DNA of 64,000 bases from Chondrosia reniformis (Eukaryota > Porifera > Demospongiae > Chondrillida > Chondrillidae): positions 5,704,001 to 5,768,000 of the forward strand of contig OX359194.1 in the NCBI GenBank assembly GCA_947172415.1, given 5' to 3'. Positions within the stretch are counted from its first letter, which is position 1, and the number at the start of each line of letters is the position of its first letter. The notes under the pieces are model-generated. The model ran no database searches. It saw only the letters and a list, made by a program, of their open reading frames with translations, and was not told the DNA's origin. Positions 1 to 10,512 of the stretch are shown here, piece by piece. Made by a program: the position numbers and the translations under genes.

Positions 1-233
1 CATATGGACAAATCACATTGTAAGCCTTTAATATTCAGCAAACGGTACGCACTGTGTACGTACGTACGTATGTATCAAAGATGTACACAGCACATATATA
101 CGTACATACTTATAGGTATATGTGCAGCTCAAGTTAAGAAGTCGTGATTTAAAATTCTATAACTTGTGTACAATAGCATTCATACAATATACGTACGTAC
201 AGTAAATACATACGTATGTATGTATGTACATAC

Positions 234-2604
234 CTTCCATTTTCAGTTCCTCTGATTTCTAGCATACCAATATTGTCAGAGGGCAGTGAGAAGAGTGGCT
301 CGGGGAGTAGATGCATTTCCATAAAGGGATCTTCACTTGAACCTAAAAGGCACACAAACATACATATACGTACATACGGATTGTATCATACGTATATATA
401 AGGATTGCATCATACGTATAAGGATTGCATCATACTGTACGTCATTGCATAATACAGTAAATACTATTCTGCACATTTCCCAGTGAGGGAACAGTCCTGT
501 TTGGATAATGGCCAGTAACTGTCTTCCACAAGCCCAAAGATGTATTAAATAGCTGTTAATATTTTAAGAGCCCATTCTTAAAATATTTTACCCCCCCCCC
601 CTTATAAAGAAGTCAATAACAGCTTTTTAGTATACATTAAACGGGTACTTGCTGGGACAAAGATAGCTATTCAACTAATCCATAAATTCGAGCTAGCAGA
701 GAGATCGACGTACTTGTGAAACTGACTCCCAAAATGACAATATCTACTGTAGTACAGAGGACTAGCAGATGCACAACGTGGTCTTGAAATATTCCAGGCT
801 TAGGTCGGACGAGTCCAACCGAAAGTATGACTTCATTTAATCCATCAAAGAATGCCAAATCTCCACTACATATCATAAGAGACAGATACTGTATGTACAC
901 ATTTACACACAACCTAATAATCACTGTCAACCCACCCATCTCACTCTCAACCCACCCATCTCACTCTCAACCCACCCATCTCACTGTCAACCCACCCATC
1001 TCACTCTCAACCCACCCATCTCACTGTCAACCCACCCATCTCACTCTCAACCCACCCATCTCACTCTCAACCCACCCATCTCACTCTCAACCCACCCATC
1101 TCACTCTTAACCCACCCATCTCACTGTCAACCCACCCATCTCACTCTCAACCCACCCATCTCACTGTCAACCAACCCATCTCACTGTCAACCCACCCATC
1201 TCACTCTCAACCCGCCCATCTCACTCTCAACCCACCCATCTCACTCTCAACCCACCCATCTCACTCTCAACCCACCCATCTCACTCTCAACCCACCCATC
1301 TCACTCTCAACCCACCCATCTCACTGTCAACCCACCCATCTCACTGTCAACCAACCCATCTCACCGTCAACCAACCCATCTCACTGTCAGCCAACCCATC
1401 TCACTGTCAACCCACCCATCCTCATAGTTCCATATGTACAGATTGCTATCAATGGTCAACCAAGCTCGATTTATTTCTGGGAACACTCCCATGGCACAGT
1501 TACATTGCATCTCTGGTAGTCATCAGTTAAGTCATCATACAAATCTGTTACAGTGAATCATACAGACTAAATGGCATTAAACCAAACAATTGTAAAAAAA
1601 AACAACTAAAATTAGGCACAAACAGACAAAATGAAATGCTTCATATAAGAATAGGCTTTTAGAAACAATGTGATCATACACTAAAGTACAACCAACTGGT
1701 TTCATTTGATGGAGGATACGGTCAAAGTGCTCTACAAGTTCAGGTGGTAGAGGCGTGTGTTTGAAGCTCCCGACATACGGCAGGCCTGAAAGTGCTGGCA
1801 GCTGCATTGAAAGTGTTGGGTAATCCACATCCCTAACACCACTCACGGTTGTATGGGCTGCAGAGAAAGAAATTAGGTATATATGACACTCAGAAAATCA
1901 ACTACACTTTGAGAGAGCAAATGAAAATATACAGCTGCGTTGTCCTTTTAATAGCAAACTGTGCATATACGTACATATGGGTCCAATAATACATAATGTG
2001 CTTCATCTTAACGTGTGCATACGTTTTCTCCTGGGTTTAACTATTAACAAAGTTTGGGGACCATATATTTATGCAACTCTTATATGATGATTGGTTGATT
2101 ACCTAACCTACTTTCCAAGAATTATCTATAGTAGTTGTTACAATGATAGAAAAGCAATAACAGCGAAAATCTTTACATTAAAGAAACGCCTATTCGGGCA
2201 CCTGTGTAATTTGGGAAACTACACTGACATAGCTTGCTAGTTAATGCTCCATCAGTAAAAGGTTAACATTCAATATCTAAACTAACACAATTCAAGAACA
2301 TAATGATTGATAGAGATTAAATAGGTTAGGTAGTCTATATAATCCATGAAAAGAGTAATTACAACTTCTACAGCAGGATAACATTTAGCAACTAATATAT
2401 TCAGCATATGTACGTAGCGGGTAGGTAGCATGTACGTAGCGGTAGCATGTGAGAGACGAAGGTAATCTTACTATGATTTTGCTGTAGACCAAGCAATCGT
2501 CCAAGCTCCAACTGACTAGTATCCGAATGCAACTGAGTATCGACCTGCGTGCACGCATTTTCAAGTGCTTCTGATTCTCTGGAATTACGATGCGAGGCCG
2601 CCAT
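234..2604 (-). CDS. NUP155: Nucleoporin NUP155, N-terminal part (partial)
   Basis: Scaffold nucleoporin of the inner ring of the nuclear pore. Five coding exons on the minus strand: 2604-2472, 1857-1720, 1512-1416, 865-714 and 342-234. All have GT-AG borders and phases that join to one frame of about 209 codons. Recognisable NUP155 blocks, in order: an N-terminal helix with [50 protein letters not shown], then [27 protein letters not shown]-like [12 protein letters not shown], and [19 protein letters not shown]. These belong to the start of the N-terminal beta-propeller. Vertebrate NUP155 is about 1,390 residues, so most of the gene lies left of the window. The start was set at the ATG in AAAATGGCGGC; a second in-frame ATG lies three codons upstream at 2613. 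Intron 3 is mostly a minisatellite that overlaps the end of exon 3. RNF11 starts 711 bp away on the other strand, so the spacer may be a divergent promoter. Confidence 0.93.
921..1420. repeat. 20-bp minisatellite, 25 copies, overlapping a NUP155 splice donor
   Basis: Unit tcactctcaacccacccatc, 25 head-to-tail copies filling exactly 500 bp. Variants are a C/G change in the seventh base and a few ccaaccc or cccgccc copies. On the minus strand each unit reads GATGGGTGGGTTGA, which is the end of NUP155 exon 3 plus the start of its intron. The last five bases of the array (1416-1420) are themselves coding. The plus-strand 230-codon open frame across the array is a by-product of the repeat. Confidence 0.97.
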
Positions 2605-3315
2605 TTTGATCATTTAATCAACGCGCGTGGACCACATATTCTATTTGGAGCGCATCATTGTGAAAAGCCAATGGCATTACCTCATCCAATGGATCTTCCC
2701 CTTATTAAATATTCGTACGTCAGGGCGTAGAGATCAGGTGATTGTAGATGGGCGGATGAGACAAGGTTATAAACAAACTGACTCCCTGCTGAGTGTAAAT
2801 TTGTGGTTTCAGTTGTTGTATATGTACGTCTGATTTTCCTTCGCTCTGGACACAGACAGACGGTTAGCGAGAACTTGGGACTGAACTAAATTTATCTTAA
2901 ACACCAGAAATCGCCAAAGTGAACTAAAGGTATTTCTATATGTCAGTATATTGGAGTACGAGTATGTACATAATAGATGAAAGCCAAACGATATGGCTAC
3001 GTAGTCAAGGACTATCACTAGTCAAAATTATGGTCTTAATTCTTTTTTATTTGTCATTGTACCGGGTCTTAGTGTATCTTTGGGACAGCTGACTTATTGA
3101 GTGACCTTTACGCTGTTAAGGTTACCGTTTGTTTATATTTGATTGGATAATAGCTCATACGGATCAAATAGGCTGTCGGACGGATCGGCTTTGTCGCGGA
3201 GAACCTGTAAATAGATTACCTCCAAGAATTCTCTGACTGAGTTAGACTGAACGTACCTCTTGTCGCTGAACTGCCAACAAGTCTTGGTTCTTATTTTGAA
3301 ATAACTGCTATCATC
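2605..3315. promoter_or_regulatory. Divergent intergenic spacer NUP155 / RNF11
   Basis: The 711 bp between two start codons on opposite strands. A YY1-like GCCGCCATTTT (plus strand, 2597-2607) covers the NUP155 start itself. No TATA box is obvious near either start. The spacer holds more CpG near 2617-2650 than the AT-rich sequence around it. Open frames in it show no protein similarity I recognise. The promoter role is inferred from gene layout. Confidence 0.4.
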
Positions 3316-6300
3316 ATGGGCAACTCGTGTACAAGATGTGTTACAGGAGAGCACGATGGAGCTGACTTGGAAGACGACAGGGAGATGCTTCTTCCTGGCC
3401 AGTTCCATGTTCCAAATGGACCACCGCCACCTTATCAGGTACATCTCATGCAACACCTAGGCCGGCTTTGAAGGTGCACAGACTGTGCGACTGAGGGGGT
3501 AAATGGATCCTATAAAAAGTGTCTTAACTGCAATTATAAACTTCTAGCTTAATGGTAGAGCTAGGACTTATCCTGTTTGTAAACAAATATAATATTTCTA
3601 TCATGCATTCTTAGCTTTGATTGTCTTTAGCCCTTCAAAGACAAAACAGAAAATAGTATCATGTCTAACTCATCATTTTACTAATAATATTTACACTAAA
3701 TATGTCACTAAATGCATAATATTCAGTTTAACTATGGTTTAACATTGTTGAAATCATTCATTAGACGTGTTTAGTGTGTTTTTATTGCAGTATTACATAT
3801 TAAGTGATGCCTAACAACTTTTTGTAACAATTCTTTTGTGCTGTGTGTTGAAGCATGAAAGTTGCTTTTATTTTCAATTATATGTTAGATGATAGATAAA
3901 TGTTTACACATTTTATGGAGTATGTTGTGCTGAATGCTTTTAGATGTGAGCATAGTACAGGTTTGCTGTAAAGTAGCAGCTTTTCAAACAAGTTTGCTGT
4001 GTTGATTAATGAAGTTGGGACCAACTGACCCTTTTGGCTGTTTGCTGGTACATGGCATGCAATTGTCAATCATAACTATGTGTGGAATGTGATTTGTGCT
4101 GATTCCAAGTACGTATGAATGTTACAAATTCAACCTGCCTACTTCAGTAGCATTTTATTGAAATTTGAATTGTATTAATATTGAATGCGAAATGGGATTT
4201 GAAGTGAGAGATCATTTACATTAGTCTGTGTAAAGACTGTGATGAATTATTACTGGGAGAGATAAGTCTTCTGTTACTTGGCTGGTTGGTGTAAAATCTC
4301 CAAGTGAAAATTCACTTCTTCAAAAATGGATTTGGGTAAGATCCATTCTTATAAGAAATTAATTAAGAAATTGTACCAGTAAATTTCTACTTTTAAAGTT
4401 TCCTCTTAAACTTTTTTCCTTATACTGAGCCTTTTTCAATGGCTTAGGTAAGGACATTTTGAATGCCCTATTGTGCACATGTGATTTATTAAATTGTGTT
4501 TAAACTCCTTTGAAAGGACACATGACTCATGTTAGTGAATGTGATAGCTCAAATTGTGTTTAAACTCCTTTCAAAGGACACATGACTCATGTTAGTGAGT
4601 GTGATAGCTCAAATTGTGTTTAAACTCCTTTCAAAGGACACATGACTGATGTTAGTGAGTGTGATAGCTCAAATAGTCTTCAGGATAAGGCCATTTTTGG
4701 GTTGGAGCAGGAAATTCTTACATTCCTTAATGATACATTTTAATGATTTTAATTGTGGTTTTGTCTTGTATGGGCTTAGTAATCAGTGAAAGCCTATCTT
4801 AACCATAACCTATTAACTGCTGGTCAACCACAAGCTAACCAGATGAGCTCTCCATATGACATCATCCAATACAAGTTGTGTTTGTACTAAACCTAGTGAG
4901 AGATTTGGATGGATTCTATATGACCTGGGAATCTTTGTTTTCTTCTTGACCCTGGGAATCTTTGTTTTCTTCTTGATCCTGGGAATCTTTGTTTTCTGCA
5001 TGCAATTTTAACAGTAGGAAATGACATCAAATGAATTGACAGTATTCAGTATGTAAATCCGTGTGTGATTGTGTTGTATGAATATAATTATAGGAACATG
5101 CCCCACAAATGCATCAAAGACTATCAGACAGAAATCAGGTTCAGTGGCTCCAGAGGATTGCCCTCATCCACAGGCTTCCTTGGGACAAGTTCTCTCTCAA
5201 GGATGAAAAGGATGACAAAACAGGCAAGGAAGATAATATCAAGGAGTGAGTTACATAATAGTTAAGCAAGCAGCTCTTAGGAGAGAGACTCTATACGTAT
5301 GTACTTATGTGAGGACTAGTCTGGTGACATATTTGTACATTCTCATTCATTGCTTATGAAGACCTTCAGGTCCAAACGTTCAATTTATAATAATTGTCTT
5401 GCTGAGGTTCATTAGAATTTCTCTATTCTCATGTAATGTACCTACGTATACTTTTATGTACATTGGAACCTACGTATGCTCGTCAAAGGAAATCTGACCT
5501 TATATATGCAAGGATCCGGTTTACTATTAGATTTGGTGTAGCCTTTCCTAGTTATCAAAGATGGGTAATGACAGTTGTTGCTACAAAGTTGAGATTATCT
5601 TCCTCATTCCTACTAGCTGGCATCCACACCTCACTTGACTGGTTTATAAAAGAACAGCACATTGTAAAGGATTTTCTCTGTGTCAAACAGCCCAGAGGCT
5701 GTTGTTATTACCTTTAACATTTATGGGGAATTACATTTATATTTTCAAAATACTTTGAATGTTTACAATTTCCTTAGAATTCTATCTGTTTAGAAGATCA
5801 AGTTACATAAGTTGCTATATTTCCCCTCCATACTGCTATATTTCCCCTCCATACATGTCATACCAATTGTAAATGTACATTATCAAAATACTTATAACAT
5901 ATATGTGTACATATATACAGTGCAAATTACAATATACTATAGTAATCAAATATGTAAATAAATACATATATACACGTGTGTATTTATAATTACCCCTCTC
6001 TTTCTATTCTAGATGTGCCATCTGTATGATGGATTTTGCCACTGGAGAACCCATCCGGTTTCTGCCCTGCATGCACTATTATCACACTGAGTGTGTGGAT
6101 GACTGGTTGATGCGATCCCCCACCTGCCCAACATGCATGCAGAGGGTGGACCTGGCGCTCTCCAGCTACCCCTGGTCTCAGAGCAACCAACAGCTCTCTT
6201 ATCCTCGGAACAGCAGCACCAGCTCCTTGTCTTCGGAATCATCACAAAGCTCCCATACTGGTAGGAGAGGCTCAACCTCATCAACTGGATGCAGTGGTGC

Positions 6301-6388
6301 TGGAAGTACTTTAAGGCTTAGGCCTGCAAGGATCTCTAGATTTAGACCCAGCAGACAAAGAGCTAGGTCTCCTCCATCTAATCACTAG
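3316..6388 (+). CDS. RNF11: RNF11-like RING-H2 protein with long C-terminal tail
   Basis: Small membrane-anchored RING ubiquitin ligase/adaptor. Three exons: 3316-3438, 5094-5245 and 6013-6388, giving 216 residues. The N-terminus MGNSCTRC carries a likely N-myristoylation glycine with nearby cysteines for palmitoylation, as in human RNF11 (MGNCL). PPPPYQ at about residues 36-41 is the PPxY motif that binds NEDD4-family WW domains. Exon 2 encodes the helical linker (QVQWLQRIALIHRLP, like human AQRIGLIQHLP). Exon 3 encodes the RING-H2: ECAICMMDF, EPIRFLPCMHYYHTECVDDW, LMRSPTCPTC. Human RNF11 (154 aa) stops soon after the RING; here about 75 further residues follow, rich in Ser, Arg, Gly and Thr. 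The next gene starts only 237 bp downstream. Intron 1 holds two short tandem arrays and a degraded repeat near 5346. Confidence 0.93.
4491..4670. repeat. 60-bp tandem repeat, three copies
   Basis: Three adjacent 60-bp copies begin aaattgtgtttaaactcctt and end gtgatagctc. They differ from each other at only a few positions. The array lies in RNF11 intron 1. Confidence 0.95.
4924..4998. repeat. 27-bp tandem repeat, nearly three copies
   Basis: Unit ctgggaatctttgttttctt plus cttgacc, repeated almost perfectly, in RNF11 intron 1 about 100 bp before exon 2. Confidence 0.9.
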
Positions 6389-6606
6389 CAGGCCTGATCC
6401 ATTAAAATGGTGGATTCATAATTCTGTATATAGAATTCGTATTTATTAACTCTTTTAATTATGTTATATCTCTTTGTCATTCATAATTACAGTAACCAAG
6501 GCTTAATGAATTGTTTAAGTATGTGGAAATGAACTTTGTCACCATTTCGAAGGGCAAAGGCCAAAATCTAATTTGTCCATGGAGACACTTCCGGCCAAAC
6601 ATCAAA

Positions 6607-6618
6607 ATGGCCGGGTAA
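6607..6618 (+). promoter_or_regulatory. Minimal upstream ORF in a YY1-like start element
   Basis: CAAAATGGCCGGGTAA reads ATG GCC GGG TAA, a three-codon ORF ending 7 bases before the main ATG at 6626. The same CAAAATGGC string surrounds the SDHB start and CAAAATGGCGG the NUP155 start, so it may be a transcription-start or initiator element. A second upstream ATG at 6579 opens a 15-codon frame whose TAA overlaps the main start as TAATG. Whether either ATG is in the mRNA is not visible here. Confidence 0.5.
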
Positions 6619-6625
6619 TTTCATA

Positions 6626-9600
6626 ATGTCTGCTGGCGCTCCTTTCGGTACGGACCTCACTCCTGAATGTGAATTTAAGCTGGTTGCGGGAAAATGGGTT
6701 CGCGTACCTGTAGGAGATAAAGTTAAGGAAGACGATTCATCAGCTCTTCGAAGTGATTTAGCAATCCTCAGAAAAGATGCCGCTTATGAACGTAATCTAA
6801 GAAGGCAGCTAACCCGTAAAACAGACCACAGTAATCGTGTTCGTTCGCAAACCTTCCCAATGCTCCCCCCAATCTCTAACAGCATGTCCACTCACCGGCG
6901 ACAGCATGTTTCCGTTACTAGTGGCGCCTCAACAGGGAAGGGAAGCAATGTCATTGAAGACGAGGCAATCTTACGCAACATTAGCAAGAAATTAAACAGG
7001 ATACCTCGTTGTAGGAGTAAGGTGCAAGATGTATATAGGTCACTTCAAAAATTAGACCATCTTCACGTCGGGTCACTGTCGGCTGACGACTTTTTCCGGG
7101 CACTTTCAAACTTTGTCTTTTCACTCGACGATGATGAATGTACCATTTTAGTTAATTCAGCAAATGCATCTGGAGGAGGGTCAAGAGTTAAATATGGGCG
7201 CTTGTGTGATTATCTAGATGGGCTCTTATCTAAAGAAGATTTTAGTAGAAATGGTCCAGCAGCATTGCACAAGCCTTCTTCAACACCTGGTCACTTGCAT
7301 GATATTCCTCTCTCCCATAGCCGAAATGTTGCATGTGAAAAGCACCGCATGCATCACAGTAGCCCCAGAAGGCTTACAGTTCCAAAACTGGCAATGTATC
7401 AACACAAAGCACAAGAGATTAAAGGACCTTTGCAATCTGTAGGCAACCAGTTTGCCTTTCAAGAGCGTGACTTGGCCAGGCTCCTTGTCAAGGTAGAACA
7501 CACTCTGCAAGATGCTGGATGGGGACTAGATATGGACATTAGACAACTTGAAAGGGCACTGGCAGTCAAAGACCATGGACGAACTGGTTATCTTTCTATG
7601 GAAGAGGTATGATGCCAAGCTAGCTGAATGATTCCTAAATGGACCATATTTGTTCATATTGTTCAATTGGTTAATGTGTTTAAACCACATTCTGGAGTCA
7701 ATAACTATATTCATTACTTATATTATGGCTAAGGTAGACCACTTCTTTACATACGTATATACATAAATTACTTCATCCAAAGCTATCTTCACATTTACTG
7801 TAGTCCCCCTATAGGCTTTTTACAGAATAGGCATAACATATAGGAAAATGGTATATTAGATTTTTTATATAGAAGCCAGGTGTGAATGGAACCCCAGGCC
7901 TCTCTTTGGACAAACATGGTAGATGCATACATATACAGTCCTACTAGTGGGAACTGACTTTAAAAGGAAATTTCTATCAATAGGATGCCTGCCATAAGTC
8001 ACTGAAAACATAGTGTATAGTAATTACTTGTGTTAAATCGATATTAAATCCTTTCATAAGGTTTAGTATTATTCCCCAAGCATATTTTATGAATGGAAAG
8101 GAGCTCTCTTTCTTGAAGAGGAAAATTTTCAAAATCTTTTAAACTGCTACTTTTTGAAGGATAAATAAAAGAAGACATTACAAAGATCACAATGCCAGTC
8201 CATTGCAGTTTAGGAGACTGTGCAGCTGTATGTCCCCTATTTTTGTATGCAGCATGTATATTTTTGTTACTATAGTTTCCATAGTGAGCTCTTGAATTTG
8301 ATTGTCTTAAATTTATACTTATATATGTACATACGTACATATGTACGTATGTATCCCTTCTATTAGAGGTGTAGCATTTTCTATATATCATATAATATCA
8401 CATACGTATGTCTGAACCGGAAATATATTTTAAATTAGTCATTTATAGGAAGGTTTCAAGTTTTAGAATGCAGGAAAATCAATCTTAGATTGATTTTTTT
8501 ATCTGGAGAACTTGCACCCAAAACCCATATTATATAGATGATTCCACAATTTATATGTGCCAGAATGAGCATTGGTGCACTACATATGTTTGCCCCCCTC
8601 CCCTTCATTTCTATTATCATCATTTTGCCCCCCTCCCCTTGCTAAATACTCTGAAAAAACACTGTAGTTGCTCTTTACTCCCCACATTTTTCACCATGTA
8701 TGTATATTATTAGTATGGTTTATCTATTAAAAGTATGTATACATAACTAATATAATACGTACGTGTATGTACATACATAAAATCATACTGTAGCTGCTAG
8801 ATGTGTGCAGCTCTGTTGATGTTCCTCTGTCTCAAGACCTCCTGGTTTCGCTGGCACACCACTGTACTACCAACCAACCTGCCAGGCTGATAAGGTACAA
8901 AGCACTTGCACAGGTGTAACCCTAGCTTACTGTATGGAGACTACTGATTTACTAGGTTTGCTCTTGAGTATATGTGAGTTACTTATTAGTGCCTAGAACT
9001 AATGTGATAGATGTGTATGCTATAAAATGTTGTGTACTGTAAGATTGAAGAGTTCCTGAGCTGAATTAGTGTGAGATTGGCTCTTACTGCACTCTATACT
9101 AGCGGTCATGCTAAGATTGGTCTTGTGCAAGTATGCACTGAGACAACGCTATAGCACTTAACTGTATCCACTTGTTTTTCCACTTTAAAGACTGCATTAC
9201 TATACAATACGTAGCTTATGTAATTATGTATTCCCAGATCCCTACGTATGTATATTCCGGTATAGGTGTAGTTTAAGCAATATTGTCATAAGGTTATAAC
9301 TGATTTTCTGTGTTAAACTATATGTATAACATTTAATTTTCTTTTCTTAGAAACTTTATGTAGACATTCAGATAGTACATTAATTATTAACTTATAAGTT
9401 AATACATTTAGCTTCCATACTTGTCCCTTCCCATTTTAATTGGAACCTGTTTTGTCCCAGTACCTCCTACATACAGTATATACATACGTACGTATATTTT
9501 ATATAGAAGGTTACCCAGTCTAACAGTACAATACAAATGTATATGTCATTTCAGGTGGATAGCTTTCATTGACTTGCTGGAGAAAGCCAAGCCAGTGTTG

Positions 9601-10050
9601 TATGATGACGTGCACCCTAATGTACAGCAGTCTAAACAGGTTCTGGGTAGCATTTCAGAAGGATACAATGCTATTCTTGAAGAAGATGAAGAAGAAGTAG
9701 AGAACGACCGGTTAGGTACATCTGAATCAGGACTGTCTCTGGGATCAAGTGAATTACCACACATAAGTAATCTACTAAAGGTGGCTTCTGATAAGAGAGG
9801 TAATGCTTTATTCACAATGTACCAGGTGTGTATGTATCAGTGTGTACGTATGTATATAACTCTCAAAGCATTTCTCATTACAGGACACATTCCAGTTAAT
9901 GTAGCAGTCGATATTGTGAAAGATTATTCAAAGTCCCACAATCTAGAAGTAGACTTTGAGCAACTGACCAGTTTTTGTCTCAAACGTATTATTCACTACA
10001 GAGGCAAGGCTTTGGTTCATGTTCAAGACATAATTGACTATCTGGAGTAG
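6626..10050 (+). CDS. EF-hand-like protein, possibly C1orf87-like
   Basis: Four exons join in frame: 6626-7606, 8794-8894, 9555-9799 and 9884-10050, giving 497 residues. Exon 1 begins with a basic stretch (LRRQLTRK) and a Ser/Thr-rich linker. Two EF-hand-like helical units follow: one around residues 120-195 (RSLQKLDHLHVGSLSADDFF, then SLDDDECTILVNSA) and one around 290-360 (ALAVKDHGRTGYLSMEE continuing across the splice into LLDVCSSVDVPLSQDLLVSL). Exon 3 carries an acidic run (LEEDEEEVEND). A last helix pair ends HVQDIIDYLE. The loops lack a full set of calcium ligands, so they may be structural. Length and layout resemble vertebrate C1orf87 (EF-hand, about 546 aa), but I could not align them, so no symbol is given. 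The promoter lies within 237 bp of the RNF11 stop codon. Confidence 0.75.
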
Positions 10051-10512
10051 CTATTCCGACTATTATAAAATTTTCTATCTTGTGACTCCTTTTGACTTAG
10101 TTTAGACTGGTGGTAAGGAAAGAGGAATGTTTAAATTTTGAAATTTTTATCAAATTTTTCTTGTAAAATTTAGTATTTGAAATTTATTGAGCAGTTACAT
10201 GTAATGTGACTCCTTACACTTGTGAATTGTATAAACTTCAATAGTATAGTTGAAGGTTTAGCATGCAGTAATAGTGGCAGTAAAAAGCATGTGAGTAATA
10301 AATCTTACATTTTCTTCAACATTTTACATATACGTACATGCATGCAATACGTTATATGTATGTGTGTATGTATTTGAGGAGTTATACTAATAATAGAGTA
10401 TATAATTAATAATTGAGTATATAAGATAGGAGACGTGTTCTATACGTATCTCTTCCTATGCAGCTTGCTACTCCTAATATCACACTATTTTGGTTTACCT
10501 TGTATGTAGCAA
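10051..10512. other. Intergenic spacer between convergent genes
   Basis: AT-rich 3' flank shared by the EF-hand-like gene (plus) and the orphan receptor (minus). From about 10278 to 10512 it is nearly identical to 32161-32399, the 3' flank of the second receptor, so it belongs to the duplicated unit. AATAAA near 10296 could end the plus-strand transcript. No gene seen. Confidence 0.7.

Noticed and set aside
921-1420. CRISPR array
   Set aside because: Repeats are head to tail with no spacers, in a spliced animal gene.
827-1519. 230-codon plus-strand frame through NUP155 introns
   Set aside because: It is the 20-bp minisatellite read as [11 protein letters not shown] repeats; the true gene is on the other strand.
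6009-6284. Minus-strand frames across the RNF11 RING exon
   Set aside because: The plus frame has all RING ligands and joins in phase with exons 1 and 2.
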